From Microbacterium binotii (lineage in GTDB: Bacteria > Actinomycetota > Actinomycetes > Actinomycetales > Microbacteriaceae), in NCBI RefSeq assembly GCF_021398715.1, contig NZ_CP090347.1:2108001-2172000 (forward strand): a DNA stretch of 64,000 bases, given 5' to 3'. Below, in pieces: positions 50,342 through 60,668 of this stretch. Below the pieces are notes generated by a model. It ran no database searches. It was not told where the DNA came from and saw only the letters and a program-made list of their open reading frames with translations. The stretch's first letter is position 1. Each line of letters starts with the position of its first letter. Position numbers and translations under genes: made by a program.

Positions 50342-50527
50342 GCGGAAGAAGACCACGCCACCCGGCACGACGCGAGGCGCCGGCTTTCTCGCACCCTGAC
50401 TGCCCCCTCAGGAGGAGGCGGAGTGCAATGACCCGGTAGCCTGGAGCGGCAAGCGCGGGTGGGATGTGATCCTCTTTCGATCGGAGCAGACGCTCCGGTG
50501 CTCGCCCACTTTAGCAGAAAGAGCAAC

Positions 50528-50938
50528 GTGGACTCGACTCCGTACGACCAGGCCGCCGACATCGACGCGCAGGCACGCGCCAACCAGGAGCGCTGGGAGC
50601 GTCAGGAGGCTGCTGCCACCGCCGCATCCCGCGACATCGCCGACGTCCCCGCGGTGGAGGTCATCACCACGACCGCCGTGCACCTGCTCAGCGCCGCAGC
50701 CGTCAAGGTCGGCCTCGCAGACGACCCCGACACCCAGACCGACCTCGACGAGGCGCGCAAGCTCATCAACGCCCTCGCGGGTCTGATCACCGCGGGAGCC
50801 CCCGAGATCAGCGACATGCACGCCCGGTCGCTGCGCGACGGCCTGCGCTCTGTGCAGCTCGCTTTCCGCGAGGCCTCCGTCATCCCCGACCCGATCGGCA
50901 AGGGCCCCGGCGAGAAGTGGACGGGCCCCGTCACCTGA
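50528..50938 (+). CDS. DUF1844-family protein
   Basis: 136 residues. The domain (about 45-125: AVEVITTTAVHLLSAAAVKVGLADD, ARKLINALAGLITAGAPEISDMHARSLRDGLRSVQLAF) is DUF1844, a small helical domain of unknown function found next to infC in Actinobacteria. A charged N-terminal helix precedes it. The GTG at 50528 has only a weak AAAGAG upstream. It is divergent from the infC operon. Confidence 0.88.
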   Translation: MDSTPYDQAADIDAQARANQERWERQEAAATAASRDIADVPAVEVITTTAVHLLSAAAVKVGLADDPDTQTDLDEARKLINALAGLITAGAPEISDMHARSLRDGLRSVQLAFREASVIPDPIGKGPGEKWTGPVT

Positions 50939-50953
50939 CCGGATGCGGCCGGC

Positions 50954-51730
50954 TCAGCGCGACCGGCGGAGCTTGACCGTCAACGAGTCGACGAGGACCG
51001 CGATGCGGTCATCGACCGACCAGCGGCGGGCGAGACGGGCGAGGACGGCATCCAACTGCTCCTTGTCGAGACCGTCGATGAGGTGCAGCTCGACGATCAG
51101 CTCCGGACCGCGCAAGCGCGCGTCGGGGTCTCCTGCGGCGACCGAGAGATCGAGCACGGCGAGTTCGGCGCCGATGCTCTCCTGCAGCCCCGCGAAGACC
51201 TCCGGCGACACCGGGCTCGGCTCCCACGGGTGCCCCTGGCCGATGGCCCAGACGGCGGGCCGGCGCAGCACGAACTCCGTCGGTGAGCCCGGATCGATGA
51301 CGATCAGATCCGTGTCGTCGCCCGCGGCAGCGAGCGCGGTGCGGATGCCGTCAGCGGGGACGGGCCGTGCGCTCCGATCCCACCGGGCCATGGTGTCGAC
51401 CGAGCTGAAGACCGGAAGAACGCGTCGCCCGTCCGGACCTGCGACGGTGACGATCGACAACTCCTGCGTCTTGTCCACGCGCAGCCCGCTGGGGGCGGTG
51501 CCCTCCTCCCCCTTCTCGGCGATGAGCGGGATCAGCAGGCGCGCACGGCGATAGGCGTCGACGACGGCGACAGCGTCGCCCTCCCCGGAGCGAAAGGCCG
51601 TCAGCGCGGCCAGCAGCGCCGCATCCGCCGAGCCGTCGTCACCCGCGTGGGTGTTCGTCTGGAAACGACGCCCTTCCCAGGGGACCCCCGCGGAGTCGTG
51701 TCCGCAGCTCGCGTCAGCGTCCTGCGACAT
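50954..51730 (-). CDS. SseB-family protein
   Basis: 258 residues. The N-terminal part ([39 protein letters not shown] ... [12 protein letters not shown]) is the SseB domain, and the C-terminal half resembles the SseB C-terminal region. The function in Actinobacteria is unknown. The ATG at 51730 overlaps the end of hisA by 17 bases, so it is the last gene of the histidine operon. It converges with the DUF1844 gene, 15 bases apart. Confidence 0.85.
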   Translation of the reverse strand: MSQDADASCGHDSAGVPWEGRRFQTNTHAGDDGSADAALLAALTAFRSGEGDAVAVVDAYRRARLLIPLIAEKGEEGTAPSGLRVDKTQELSIVTVAGPDGRRVLPVFSSVDTMARWDRSARPVPADGIRTALAAAGDDTDLIVIDPGSPTEFVLRRPAVWAIGQGHPWEPSPVSPEVFAGLQESIGAELAVLDLSVAAGDPDARLRGPELIVELHLIDGLDKEQLDAVLARLARRWSVDDRIAVLVDSLTVKLRRSR

Positions 51731-52460
51731 CCAGCGCCTCGGCCAGCGTGAACGCGCCGGCATAGAGGGCCTTGCCCACGATGGCGCCCTCGACACCCAG
51801 CGGCACCAGCTCGCGAAGCGCGGCGATGTCGTCGAGGCTCGAGATCCCGCCCGAGGCGACCACCGGCTTCGGGGTACGCGCCGTGACCTCGCGCAGCAGC
51901 TCCACATTGGGGCCGCGCAGGGTGCCGTCCTTGGTGACGTCGGTCACGACGTAACGGCTGCAGCCCGCGTCCTCGAGGCGGTCGAGCACGGCCCAGAGGT
52001 CGCCACCCTCGCGCGTCCAGCCGCGCGCCGCGAGGGTCGTGCCGCGCACGTCCAGCCCGACGGCGACGGACTCGCCGTAACGACTGATGACATCCGCCGC
52101 CCACTCGGGATTCTCCAGCGCCGCCGTGCCGAGGTTGATGCGCGCCGCTCCCGACTCGAGGGCGGCGTCGAGGCTCTCGTCATCACGGATCCCGCCCGAC
52201 AACTCGACCTGGACGCCCTTCACCTGCTTGATGACCCGGCGCATCACGGCCGCGTTGTTGCCGCGTCCGAACGCGGCGTCGAGATCCACGAGATGGATCC
52301 ACTGCGCGCCCTGCCGCGCCCACTCGACGGCAGCGTCGACCGGGTCGCCGTAGCTGGTCTCGCTACCAGCCTCACCCTGGGTGAGGCGGACGGCCTTCCC
52401 ATCGGCGACATCGACCGCCGGCAGAAGGATGAGTTCAGGGGTGGACGCGAAATCGTTCAT
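51714..52460 (-). CDS. hisA: HisA/PriA phosphoribosyl isomerase
   Basis: 248 residues, TIM barrel with the pattern [28 protein letters not shown] and [12 protein letters not shown]. It isomerises ProFAR to PRFAR in histidine synthesis. In most Actinobacteria this enzyme (PriA) also does the TrpF step of tryptophan synthesis; whether it does so here depends on a separate trpF, not in the window. Confidence 0.95.
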   Translation of the reverse strand: MNDFASTPELILLPAVDVADGKAVRLTQGEAGSETSYGDPVDAAVEWARQGAQWIHLVDLDAAFGRGNNAAVMRRVIKQVKGVQVELSGGIRDDESLDAALESGAARINLGTAALENPEWAADVISRYGESVAVGLDVRGTTLAARGWTREGGDLWAVLDRLEDAGCSRYVVTDVTKDGTLRGPNVELLREVTARTPKPVVASGGISSLDDIAALRELVPLGVEGAIVGKALYAGAFTLAEALDVAGR

Positions 52461-52518
52461 GGCTCCTCGTGCGCTCGCGCACCCGGCGGATCCCCGGCGT
52501 GCGGCACGAGGTAAGAGA

Positions 52519-53163
52519 CTACTGGGGTCGCAGCGTGCTGATCCAATTGGCGAGGAGACGGATGCCCGCAGCCCCCGATTTCTCGGGGTGGAACTGCGTG
52601 GCGCTGAGAGGCCCGTTCTCCACGGCCGCAAGGAACGGGGAGCCGTGTGTGGCCCACGTGAGCACCGGCTCGGCGAACGGCGCCTGAGGCGGCATCGTCC
52701 AGTGCTGCGCCGCGAAGGAGTGCACGAAGTAGAAGCGCTCGTCCTCGAGCCCGGCGAACAGACGTGAGCCCGCATCCGGTGAGACCGTGTTCCAGCCCAT
52801 GTGCGGCAGAACGGGCGCGTCGAGCTCGGTCACCGTCCCCGGCCACTCGCCCAGCCCGTCGGTCGCGTCGCCGCGTTCCACGCCGTGGTCGAACAGCACC
52901 TGCATCCCGACGCAGATCCCGAGCACGGCGCGGCCGCCGGCCAAGCGCCTGCCGATGAGCTCGTCGCCCTTGCTCGCCCGCAATGCCTCCGCCACCGCTC
53001 GGAACGCTCCGACACCCGGCACGAGCAGGCCGTCCGCATCCTGGATGAGTCCGCGGTCGGCGGTCAGCCGCGCGTCGGCACCGGCTGCGGCCAGAGCCTT
53101 GACGGCGGAGTGGACGTTGCCCGAACCGTAGTCGAGGACCGCGACCAGCGGCGCGTCGGTCAC
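52519..53163 (-). CDS. hisH: Imidazole glycerol phosphate synthase glutaminase subunit
   Basis: 214 residues, class I glutamine amidotransferase with nucleophile C84 in GICVGMQ and the HPE of TQFHPEKSG. It supplies ammonia to HisF. The hisF gene is not in this window. The GTG overlaps the hisB stop (GTGA). About 58 bases separate it from hisA. Confidence 0.96.
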   Translation of the reverse strand: MTDAPLVAVLDYGSGNVHSAVKALAAAGADARLTADRGLIQDADGLLVPGVGAFRAVAEALRASKGDELIGRRLAGGRAVLGICVGMQVLFDHGVERGDATDGLGEWPGTVTELDAPVLPHMGWNTVSPDAGSRLFAGLEDERFYFVHSFAAQHWTMPPQAPFAEPVLTWATHGSPFLAAVENGPLSATQFHPEKSGAAGIRLLANWISTLRPQ

Positions 53164-53777
53164 AGGGCGCCCTTCGTGCTCGGGATCCCGTCGACGAGCG
53201 GGTCGAACGCCTTCGCCTGGCGGAACGCACGTGCGAACGCCTTGAACTCGGCCTCGGCGATGTGGTGCGGGTCGCGGCCGCCCAGAACGCGCACGTGCAC
53301 GGTGAGCGCCGCGTTGTAGGCGATGGCCTCGAACGCGTGACGCACGAGTGACCCGGTGAAGTGACCCCCGATCAGGTGGAACGCATACCCCTCGGGCTCG
53401 CCGTCGTGGACGAGGTACGGGCGGCCGCTGATGTCGACGACCGCCTGCGCGAGCGCCTCGTCGAGCGGCACGAGCGCATCGCCGTACCGCGCGATCCCGC
53501 TCTTGTCCCCCAGAGCGGCGCGGATCGCCTGGCCGAGGACGATCGACACGTCTTCCACGGTGTGATGTGCGTCGATGTGGGTGTCACCGGTGGCCCGCAC
53601 CGTCAGATCGGTGAGGGAGTGCTTCGCGAACGCCGTCAACAAGTGGTCGAAGAACGGCACGCTCGTCGAGATCGAGCTCTTGCCGGTGCCGTCGAGGTCG
53701 AGCGAGAGCTCGATCTGCGACTCGCTCGTGGCCCGGCTGAGCTCGGCGGTGCGGTGCGATGCGGGCTGCGCGGTCAT
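53160..53777 (-). CDS. hisB: Imidazoleglycerol-phosphate dehydratase
   Basis: 205 residues, monofunctional HisB. The metal-binding motifs [10 protein letters not shown] and ([16 protein letters not shown]) and later [10 protein letters not shown] and [21 protein letters not shown] are typical. It dehydrates imidazoleglycerol phosphate. Four-base overlap with hisC (ATGA). Confidence 0.97.
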   Translation of the reverse strand: MTAQPASHRTAELSRATSESQIELSLDLDGTGKSSISTSVPFFDHLLTAFAKHSLTDLTVRATGDTHIDAHHTVEDVSIVLGQAIRAALGDKSGIARYGDALVPLDEALAQAVVDISGRPYLVHDGEPEGYAFHLIGGHFTGSLVRHAFEAIAYNAALTVHVRVLGGRDPHHIAEAEFKAFARAFRQAKAFDPLVDGIPSTKGAL

Positions 53778-54868
53778 GCCTGCGAGTCTATCGACGCCAT
53801 GGCCGCCAGGAACGCCGTCGTCTCAGCCTCGGTCCCCGCCGTCACGCGCAGGTGACCGGGGATGCCGACGTCGCGGATGAGGACGCCACGTTCGTACAGC
53901 GCGCGCCACACGGCCGCAGGGTCGGCGACGCCGCCGAACAGGACGAAGTTGGTCCATGACTCGTGCGCGAGGTAACCCATCGCGGTCAGCTCGCCGCTGA
54001 TGCGATCACGCTGCGCGACGATCTCGTCGACCATGCCGAGCATCGTGTCGGCGTGGCGCAGCGCGGCCTCCGCTGCCGCCTGCGTCAGGGCGCTGAGGTG
54101 GTACGGAAGCCGCACCAGACGAAGAGCGTCCACGACCGCGGGATCAGCAGCCAGGTACCCGACGCGCGCACCCGCGAACGCGAACGCCTTGCTCATGGTG
54201 CGGGAGACGACCAGCCGCTCGCGCCCTGGCAGAAGCGAGATCGCCGACGGGGTGTCCCGCGGGGCGAACTCCTGATAGGCCTCGTCGACGATGACGATGC
54301 CGCGGCTGGCCTCGTACACCGCCTCGATGACGTCGAGGGTCATCGGCGTTCCGGTCGGATTGTTCGGGGCGCAGAGGAAGATCACGTCCGGGTCCGCCCG
54401 ACGCACCTGTTCCGCGGCGGACACAGCGCTCAGGCTGTAGTCCTCGGCGCGAGTGCCGGCGACCCACTCCGCCCCCGTCGCCCGGGTGAGCAGCGGGTAC
54501 ATCGAGTACGTGGGCGCGAAGCCGAACGCGGTGCGCCCAGGACCCGCGAACGCCTGCAGGACGTGCTGGAGGACCTCGTTGGACCCGTTGGCCGCCCAGA
54601 TCTGCTCCGCGACCAGTCCGCCGCCGAGGTAGCCGGCGAAAGCAGCGCGCAAACGGCTGAACTCGCGGTCCGGGTAGCGGTTGACCTGTTCGAGGGCGGC
54701 ACCGATCGACGCGAGGATGTCGGACGCGACATCGGCCGGGACGGGATGCGTGTTCTCGTTGACGTTCAACGCCACCGGAAGCGGCGCTTGGGGCGCGCCG
54801 TAGGGCTTGAGTCCGCGCAGATCGTCGCGGATCGGCAAATCATCGAGGCTGATCGTCACGCGCTCCAT
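53774..54868 (-). CDS. hisC: Histidinol-phosphate aminotransferase
   Basis: 364 residues, class I/II PLP aminotransferase. Motifs: [42 protein letters not shown], and the Schiff-base Lys in [14 protein letters not shown]. It makes histidinol phosphate. It is the first gene of hisC-B-H-A. The ATG at 54868 has no strong Shine-Dalgarno and follows the LysM gene by 19 bases on the same strand, so some readthrough is possible. hisD is not present. Confidence 0.96.
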   Translation of the reverse strand: MERVTISLDDLPIRDDLRGLKPYGAPQAPLPVALNVNENTHPVPADVASDILASIGAALEQVNRYPDREFSRLRAAFAGYLGGGLVAEQIWAANGSNEVLQHVLQAFAGPGRTAFGFAPTYSMYPLLTRATGAEWVAGTRAEDYSLSAVSAAEQVRRADPDVIFLCAPNNPTGTPMTLDVIEAVYEASRGIVIVDEAYQEFAPRDTPSAISLLPGRERLVVSRTMSKAFAFAGARVGYLAADPAVVDALRLVRLPYHLSALTQAAAEAALRHADTMLGMVDEIVAQRDRISGELTAMGYLAHESWTNFVLFGGVADPAAVWRALYERGVLIRDVGIPGHLRVTAGTEAETTAFLAAMASIDSQA

Positions 54869-54887
54869 CGTAGAACCGCGCAGGACC

Positions 54888-55241
54888 TCACTCGCCCGAG
54901 GCGTACTCCGCCGGGATGGCCAGACGTTGCCCGGCGCTCACCTGCGCGCCCGGCAGGGTGTTGAGCCGCATGATCGCGTCGACGACGTCGCGCGGGTCGT
55001 CTTGGGGAGCGACCTCCTCCGCGATCGACCACAGCGACTCCCCCGCCATCACCGTCACCATCTCGAACGAGCCGGCGGCTGCGCCGGGCTCGCGCGAGGC
55101 GAGCGCGGACCCGCCGCTGATCACGCCGACGGCCAGCGCCGCGACGACGGGCAGAGCGACGAGCCAGGCGAGCACCCGACGACCGCGCGCGGTCAGACGC
55201 AGGCGGGTGGCGACGGGGGCGGCGAACTCGATCGTGCTCAT
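54888..55241 (-). CDS. LysM-domain membrane protein next to lexA, probable SOS gene
   Basis: 117 residues: a short cytosolic part, a membrane helix (about 24-45), and an outside LysM domain (about 60-110: [22 protein letters not shown] ... [25 protein letters not shown]) that binds peptidoglycan. Genes of this type divergent from lexA in Mycobacterium (Rv2719c) and Corynebacterium (divS) are DNA-damage-induced and halt division. A -35 TTGACA (plus 55341-55346) and a -10 TAGCTT (plus 55318-55323), 17 bases apart, overlap a LexA-like box. The Shine-Dalgarno is AAGGAGT. It is a good candidate for the SulA-like checkpoint here. Confidence 0.85.
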   Translation of the reverse strand: MSTIEFAAPVATRLRLTARGRRVLAWLVALPVVAALAVGVISGGSALASREPGAAAGSFEMVTVMAGESLWSIAEEVAPQDDPRDVVDAIMRLNTLPGAQVSAGQRLAIPAEYASGE

Positions 55242-55260
55242 GACGACTCCTTCAGGACGG

Positions 55261-55313
55261 GAAGAGATTCGTACCCGACCCTCCGGCCGGGAGAGCCGGG
55301 TACGAACTTCTCT
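55261..55313 (-). promoter_or_regulatory. Long 5' UTR hairpin of the LysM gene
   Basis: GAAGAGA-TTCGTACCCG (55261-55277) and CGGGTACGAA-ct-TCTCTTC (from 55297) pair as a 17-bp stem with a two-base bulge, and an inner CTCC-GGCCG-GGAG stem caps it. If transcription begins near 55311, as the promoter suggests, the stem is the first thing in the message, about 20 bases before the Shine-Dalgarno. It may protect the RNA or control translation. Confidence 0.7.
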
Positions 55314-55314
55314 T

Positions 55315-55330
55315 CCGAAGCTATCTTCGA
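55315..55330. promoter_or_regulatory. LexA-like box
   Basis: CCGAAG-CTAT-CTTCGA resembles the actinobacterial LexA box TCGAAC-N4-GTTCGA, with four-base spacing and a perfect core CGAAG/CTTCG. It covers the -10 of the LysM gene. It is an imperfect match. A second repeat CGAAAC-N7-GTTTCG (55354-55372) lies nearer to lexA. Confidence 0.6.
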
Positions 55331-55490
55331 TTTACGGTACTGTCAAGCGATCGCGAAACCGGTCGAGTTTCGAAGACGACACGCCCTGCGCAAGGACTGG
55401 ATCGCCGCCGATTCCCGCTACGGTTTGGCTGAAGACACCGAATCATCGACCTCCGACATTCGAACGGAACAGACCCGACGGGAGCGCCGC

Positions 55491-56162
55491 ATGGCCACCA
55501 ACCAGAAGCCGCAGACCCGCCGGCGCAAGAGCCTCAGCGACAAGCAGCTCGCGATCCTCGAGGTCATCCAGCACTCGATCGCCCGCCACGGCTACCCGCC
55601 GAGCATGCGCGAGATCGGGGACGCGGTGGGACTGAAGTCGCTCTCGAGCGTCACGCACCAGCTGAACCAGCTCGAGCTCTCCGGTTATCTCCGACGCGAC
55701 CCCGGCAAGACGCGTGCCATGGAGGTCCTGATCGATCTGCCGGGCACCGCCGCCGAGAACCCGGCCGACGCCGCACCCCCCGTGGGCGATGCCGCGCTGG
55801 TTCCGCTCGTGGGGCGGATCGCTGCGGGTGTGCCGATCACGGCAGACCAGCACGTCGAAGAGATCTTCCCGCTGCCCCGCCAGCTCGTGGGCAAGGGAGA
55901 CCTGTTCATGCTGAAGGTGTCGGGAGACTCGATGATCGACGCGGCGATCTGCGACGGCGACTGGGTCGTGGTGCGTTCCCAGCCGACGGCCGAGAACGGC
56001 GACGTCGTCGCCGCGATGCTCGACGGTGAGGCGACCGTGAAGACGTTCCGGCGCCGCGACGGGCACGTATGGCTCCTGCCGCGCAACACGGCCTTCGAGC
56101 CGATCCTCGGCGACGATGCCGTCGTGCTCGGCAAGGTCGTCGCGCTCATGCGCGCGGTCTGA
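55491..56162 (+). CDS. lexA: SOS repressor LexA
   Basis: 223 residues. The N-terminal winged helix ([44 protein letters not shown]) binds SOS boxes, and the C-terminal S24 peptidase domain cuts itself at A112-G113 (RIAAGVP). Catalytic residues are S147 (GDSMID) and K184 (ATVKTF). RecA-bound DNA triggers cleavage. The ATG at 55491 has GGGAG upstream. It is divergent from the LysM gene and should regulate both. Confidence 0.97.
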   Translation: MATNQKPQTRRRKSLSDKQLAILEVIQHSIARHGYPPSMREIGDAVGLKSLSSVTHQLNQLELSGYLRRDPGKTRAMEVLIDLPGTAAENPADAAPPVGDAALVPLVGRIAAGVPITADQHVEEIFPLPRQLVGKGDLFMLKVSGDSMIDAAICDGDWVVVRSQPTAENGDVVAAMLDGEATVKTFRRRDGHVWLLPRNTAFEPILGDDAVVLGKVVALMRAV

Positions 56163-56211
56163 CTCGCCGCTCTCTTCGGGAGACCCCGGGGCCGCCGCGT
56201 AGCGTGGGGGC

Positions 56212-58350
56212 ATGACCGACACCAGCTCCTACGGTTCCTGGCCCTCGCCCATCTCCGCCGCCGACGTCGCGAGTTCCTCCACGCGCTTCGACGGTGCGCG
56301 GTTCGTCGGCGAGGAGATCTGGTGGGCGCAGTCGGCGCCAGAGGAGGGCGGCCGCATGGCGGTGCGCCGCCGACAGCCCGACGGTCGGATCGCGGATGTC
56401 CTTCCCGCTCCGTGGAACGTGCGATCCCGGGTGCACGAGTACGGCGGCGGCGCGTGGTGCGCGGCCGAGGACGGGCGACTGTTCTTCGTGGAGGCCGGCG
56501 ACCAGCGCGTCTACGTCCTCGACCCGGGCAGCGCTCCGACTCCGCTCACGCCCGAGGCGGACGGCACGGCGTTCGGAGGCCTGGTGTGGGCGTCCGGCCG
56601 CCTGCTCGCGGTGCGCGAGCGCACCGCGGCATCCACCGGGGAGCGGGCCATCGTCGAGATCTCGCTCGATGGCGCCGATGCGCGGGTCATCGCACACGGT
56701 GACGACTTCGTCGCCCAGCCCGCGCTGTCTCCGGATGGTCGGCATCTCGCATGGATCGGGTGGAATCACCCCGACCTGCCCTGGGACCGCACGCGCCTGC
56801 ACGTGGGGCGTCTGCGCGACGGCGTGGTCGAGGATGTCGTCACCGTCACGGACGGCGCGGCCTCGGCGCTCCAGCCGGTGTGGACCGGCTCCGACGAACT
56901 GCTCTACCTCGACGACGCGTCCGGCCGGTGGCAGGTGCAGCGCGTGCGACCGGACACCGGCGAGCGCAGCACCCTCACCCATGACGACGCCGACACGGGC
57001 GGCGCGCTGTGGACGCTCGGGATGCGGTGGTTCGCCCCGCTCGAGGACGGACGGGTCGTCGCGGTGCGCACGAACGGCGAGGACTCTGTCGTGGTGATCG
57101 ATCCCGCCGACGGCACGACCCGCTCCGTGGGCATCGACGGCGCCTCCCAGACCTTCCTCGAGGATGCGCGCGGTACGCGCCTGCTGATCACGACGGCGTC
57201 CGCATCCGCCCCGCTCGGACTCTGGCTCGTGGATGCGGACGGCACAGCGGCACCGGAACGTCTGTCCGGCGACGATCTCTCCGCGCTCGAGCCGTGGTTG
57301 CCCGCACCCCGTGCGTTGACCGCCGACGGACCCCACGGCCCCGTGCACGCCTACTTCTACCCGCCGACGCATCCGGAGCTCCACGGCCCCGTCGACGAGC
57401 TCGCCCCCTGCCTCGTGTGGGTGCACGGCGGACCGACCGCCCATGTGGGCCCGGCCGCATCGCGCAAGATCGCGTACTTCACGAGCCGCGGCATCGGGGT
57501 CCTCGACGTCAACTACTCCGGCTCGACCGGCTACGGGCGCGCCTACCGTGAGCGGCTGCGCGGCCAGTGGGGCGTCGCCGACGTCGACGACGTGATCGCG
57601 GCCGCGCGGCATGTCGCCGCGGCCGGTCTCGCGGACCCTGACCGACTGGCGATCGAAGGAGGGTCAGCCGGCGGCTGGACGGTGCTCTCGGCGCTGACGC
57701 GCGGCGATGTCTTCGCTGCGGGGGTCTCGCGCTACGGCGTCGGCGACGCCCGCGCGCTCGTGGCGGACACGCACGACTTCGAGTCGCGCTATCTCGACGG
57801 TCTGATCGGTCCGCTGCCGGAGACGGAGGAGGTGTACGTCGAACGCTCACCGCTCACGCACCCCGAGCGATTCCGCGTGCCGTTGCTGATCCTGCAGGGC
57901 TCCGAGGACCGGGTCGTGCCGCCGGCGCAGGCCGAGGCCATCCGCGACGCTCTGCGTGAGCACGGCGTGCCGCACGCGTACGTCCTGTTCGAAGGCGAAG
58001 GGCACGGGTTCCGGCGCCGGGAGACCACGATCGACGCGCTCACCTCGGAGCTGGCCTTCCTCGGAGAGGTGCTCGGCTTCACCACGGACGCGCCCGAGCT
58101 TCCGCTGTCGATCGGCGCGTTGCACATCGCCGGCGGCCCGGACGGACGAGAGGTGTTCGTCGACCCCGAGAGCGATGTGACGCACGGGGAGCGCGACCTC
58201 CGCGTCGTCGTCGCGCGCGAGCCCCTGCGGCCCCTCGTCGCCCGCCCGCGCACGCGCGAGTGGGCCGAGACCCTGCGGGCGGCGGGATTCACCGCGACGA
58301 CGAACGATCCGGACCTGTTCGTGCTCCTCCCCGCCCTCGACGGAGAATGA
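56212..58350 (+). CDS. Prolyl oligopeptidase family (S9) peptidase
   Basis: 712 residues. An N-terminal beta-propeller (about 20-370) precedes the alpha/beta-hydrolase domain with the nucleophile in EGGSAGGW, the acid in GSEDRVVPP and His in GEGHGF. No signal peptide is seen, so it is probably cytosolic and cleaves small peptides. After the hydrolase domain comes an extra stretch of about 80 residues (from about 625) that I do not recognise. The ATG at 56212 follows TAGCGT (56200-56205) by six bases: a leaderless start, independent of lexA just upstream. Confidence 0.9.
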   Translation: MTDTSSYGSWPSPISAADVASSSTRFDGARFVGEEIWWAQSAPEEGGRMAVRRRQPDGRIADVLPAPWNVRSRVHEYGGGAWCAAEDGRLFFVEAGDQRVYVLDPGSAPTPLTPEADGTAFGGLVWASGRLLAVRERTAASTGERAIVEISLDGADARVIAHGDDFVAQPALSPDGRHLAWIGWNHPDLPWDRTRLHVGRLRDGVVEDVVTVTDGAASALQPVWTGSDELLYLDDASGRWQVQRVRPDTGERSTLTHDDADTGGALWTLGMRWFAPLEDGRVVAVRTNGEDSVVVIDPADGTTRSVGIDGASQTFLEDARGTRLLITTASASAPLGLWLVDADGTAAPERLSGDDLSALEPWLPAPRALTADGPHGPVHAYFYPPTHPELHGPVDELAPCLVWVHGGPTAHVGPAASRKIAYFTSRGIGVLDVNYSGSTGYGRAYRERLRGQWGVADVDDVIAAARHVAAAGLADPDRLAIEGGSAGGWTVLSALTRGDVFAAGVSRYGVGDARALVADTHDFESRYLDGLIGPLPETEEVYVERSPLTHPERFRVPLLILQGSEDRVVPPAQAEAIRDALREHGVPHAYVLFEGEGHGFRRRETTIDALTSELAFLGEVLGFTTDAPELPLSIGALHIAGGPDGREVFVDPESDVTHGERDLRVVVAREPLRPLVARPRTREWAETLRAAGFTATTNDPDLFVLLPALDGE

Positions 58351-58357
58351 GGCGTCC

Positions 58358-59872
58358 TCAGGCGAGGAAGGCTTCGAGCCTGCCGGCGAGCGCCGCGCCG
58401 ACGCGGGCGTGGAGGGCCGTGCCCTCCGCCTCGTGCGACTCCTCGTAGATCATCCCGTGCTCGTGCACGGCCGAGACCAGGTCGCCGCGATCGTACGGCA
58501 GCAGAACCCGCAGCTCGACCTCCGGCAGCGGAAGCGCATCCTCGATGACCTGGCGGAGCTCGTCGATGCCTTCGCCCGTGCGGGACGAGACGAACACCGC
58601 CGAGGGCACGAGCCCTCGCAGCAGGAGCCGCGCATCGTCGTCGATGAGGTCGGCCTTGTTGAACACGACGATCTCCCGCGTGTCACGCGCTCCCACGTCA
58701 CCGATCACATCGTGGACGGTGGCCAGCTGAGCGGCGGGATCGGGGTGCGAGCCGTCGACGACGTGCACGATGACGTCGGCGTCACCGACCTCTTCGAGCG
58801 TCGAGCGGAACGCTTCGACCAGCTGGTGCGGGAGGTTGCGCACGAATCCGACCGTGTCGGTCAGTGTGTAGATGCGCCCGTCCTCGGTCACCGAGCGTCG
58901 AACGGTGGCATCCAGCGTCGCGAACAGCGCGTTCTCCACGAGGACGCCCGCGCGTGTGAGCCGGTTCAGAAGACTCGACTTCCCCGCGTTCGTATACCCG
59001 GCGATCGCCACGGCGGGGATCGTGTTGCGCTTGCGCTCGGCGCGCTTGGCATCACGGGCCGGGGCGAAGTCGCGGATCTGACGACGCAGCTGCGCCATCC
59101 GGGTGCGGATGCGGCGGCGGTCGAGCTCGATCTTCGTCTCACCGGGTCCGCGCGAGCCCATACCTGCGCCGCCGGCGCCGACCTGGCCACCGGCCTGACG
59201 GCTCATCGACTCGCCCCAACCGCGGAGGCGCGGCAGGAGGTACTCGAGCTGGGCGAGCTCCACCTGCGCCTTGCCTTCGCGGCTCTTCGCGTGCTGGCTG
59301 AAGATGTCGAGGATCACGGTCGTGCGATCGATCACCTTGACCTTGACGACGTCCTCGAGCGCACGCCGCTGGCTCGCGGCGAGCTCGGTGTCGGCGATGA
59401 CGGTGTCGGCGCCGACGGCGGCGACGATGTCTCGCAGCTCCTCCGCCTTGCCACGGCCGATGTACGTCGCGGGGTCGGGATGCGGTCGGCGCTGCAGCAC
59501 GCCGTCGAGCACGACGGCGCCCGCCGTCTCGGCGAGGGCAGCGAGCTCGCGCAGCGAGTTCTCGGCGTCCTCGGTGGCACCCTGCGGGTGAACGCCCACG
59601 AGGACGACGTTCTCGAGCCGCAACTGGCGGTACTCGACCTCGGTGACGTCTTCGAGCTCGGTCGACAGGCCACCGACGCGACGCAGCGCCTGACGCTCTT
59701 CGCGGTCGAACTGCTCACCGTCGCCGAAGCCGTCGGCGACGGTCGTCGCGTCCTGCAGCGCCTGCGCTCCGGCCAGAGGGCCGCGCATCCGTGCGCGAGT
59801 ATCCGCTCGCGAGAGCACCCGGTCGACGTCGTCGAGCCGCTGCTCGTCGGTGGACGGGGGTGTTTCTGTCAT
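58358..59872 (-). CDS. hflX: GTPase HflX
   Basis: 504 residues. An N-terminal ATP/nucleotide-binding domain with a linker (GGAGMGSRGPGETKIELDRRRI), then the GTPase: G1 GYTNAGKSSL, G2 ATLDATVR, G3 DTVGFVRNLP, G4 NKADL, G5 SSRTGEG. HflX splits stalled ribosomes under stress. The ATG at 59872 has AAAGGAAA. It converges with the S9 peptidase gene (7-base gap). Confidence 0.96.
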   Translation of the reverse strand: MTETPPSTDEQRLDDVDRVLSRADTRARMRGPLAGAQALQDATTVADGFGDGEQFDREERQALRRVGGLSTELEDVTEVEYRQLRLENVVLVGVHPQGATEDAENSLRELAALAETAGAVVLDGVLQRRPHPDPATYIGRGKAEELRDIVAAVGADTVIADTELAASQRRALEDVVKVKVIDRTTVILDIFSQHAKSREGKAQVELAQLEYLLPRLRGWGESMSRQAGGQVGAGGAGMGSRGPGETKIELDRRRIRTRMAQLRRQIRDFAPARDAKRAERKRNTIPAVAIAGYTNAGKSSLLNRLTRAGVLVENALFATLDATVRRSVTEDGRIYTLTDTVGFVRNLPHQLVEAFRSTLEEVGDADVIVHVVDGSHPDPAAQLATVHDVIGDVGARDTREIVVFNKADLIDDDARLLLRGLVPSAVFVSSRTGEGIDELRQVIEDALPLPEVELRVLLPYDRGDLVSAVHEHGMIYEESHEAEGTALHARVGAALAGRLEAFLA

Positions 59873-59947
59873 CGTTTCCTTTCGGGGCGTCTCGCGCCCG
59901 CTCACTCTAGCCTCCCGCCTTCGGAGACTTACCGCTACGCTTCGTGT

Positions 59948-60589
59948 ATGGGGAGTGACCACTACTTCACCGCGTCACCCGCCAGTCCCGAGAACCTCCG
60001 CACCATTCGTGTCAGCGTGGCCGGTCGCGACATCGACGTGACGACGGCCGGCGGAGTGTTCAGCCCGGATCGACTGGATGCGGGCACCGCCGTGCTGCTG
60101 AGCAACACACCGCCGCCTCCGGCCGGCGGCCACTTCCTCGACCTCGGATGCGGCTGGGGCCCGATCTCGATCTCGCTCGCGCTCTCGTCGCCACACGCCA
60201 CGGTGTGGGCCGTCGACGTCAACCAGCGCGCCCTCGATCTCGTCCGCCGCAACGCGGAGAACCTCGGCCTCACCAACATCAACGCCGTGACGCCGGATGA
60301 TGTTCCCGAGGACGTCGCCTTCCGCACGATCCGTTCGAATCCGCCGATCCGCGTCGGCAAGAACGAACTGCACGGAATGCTCGAGCGATGGATCCCCCGA
60401 CTTGACGAGCGCTCCGACGCCTGGCTCGTCGTCGCCCGCAACCTCGGCGCCGATTCGCTGCAGCGCTGGCTCGCCGCATCCTTCCCCGCGGGCTTCAGCG
60501 TGCACCGCACCGCGACCGCCCGCGGCTTCCGGGTGCTCAAGATCCGTCGCCACGGAGCCGAAGCCACCGCTCCCATTCCGCTGCCCTGA
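59948..60589 (+). CDS. RsmC-like class I methyltransferase
   Basis: 213 residues. Motif I DLGCGWGPISISLAL binds AdoMet, and the catalytic loop is SNPPIR, the NPPI motif of guanine N2-methyltransferases such as RsmC/RlmG. The early segment TTAGGVFSPDRLDAGTAVLL is typical of the family. It should methylate a guanine in rRNA. The ATG at 59948 follows TACGCT (59936-59941) by six bases. Confidence 0.92.
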   Translation: MGSDHYFTASPASPENLRTIRVSVAGRDIDVTTAGGVFSPDRLDAGTAVLLSNTPPPPAGGHFLDLGCGWGPISISLALSSPHATVWAVDVNQRALDLVRRNAENLGLTNINAVTPDDVPEDVAFRTIRSNPPIRVGKNELHGMLERWIPRLDERSDAWLVVARNLGADSLQRWLAASFPAGFSVHRTATARGFRVLKIRRHGAEATAPIPLP

Positions 60590-60668
60590 CGGTGATACGC
60601 TCACCTCACAACGACTGATGGGCTGAGGGCGCAGTTCGGGCGGGGGATGCGCCGATCGGAGCTTTCCC

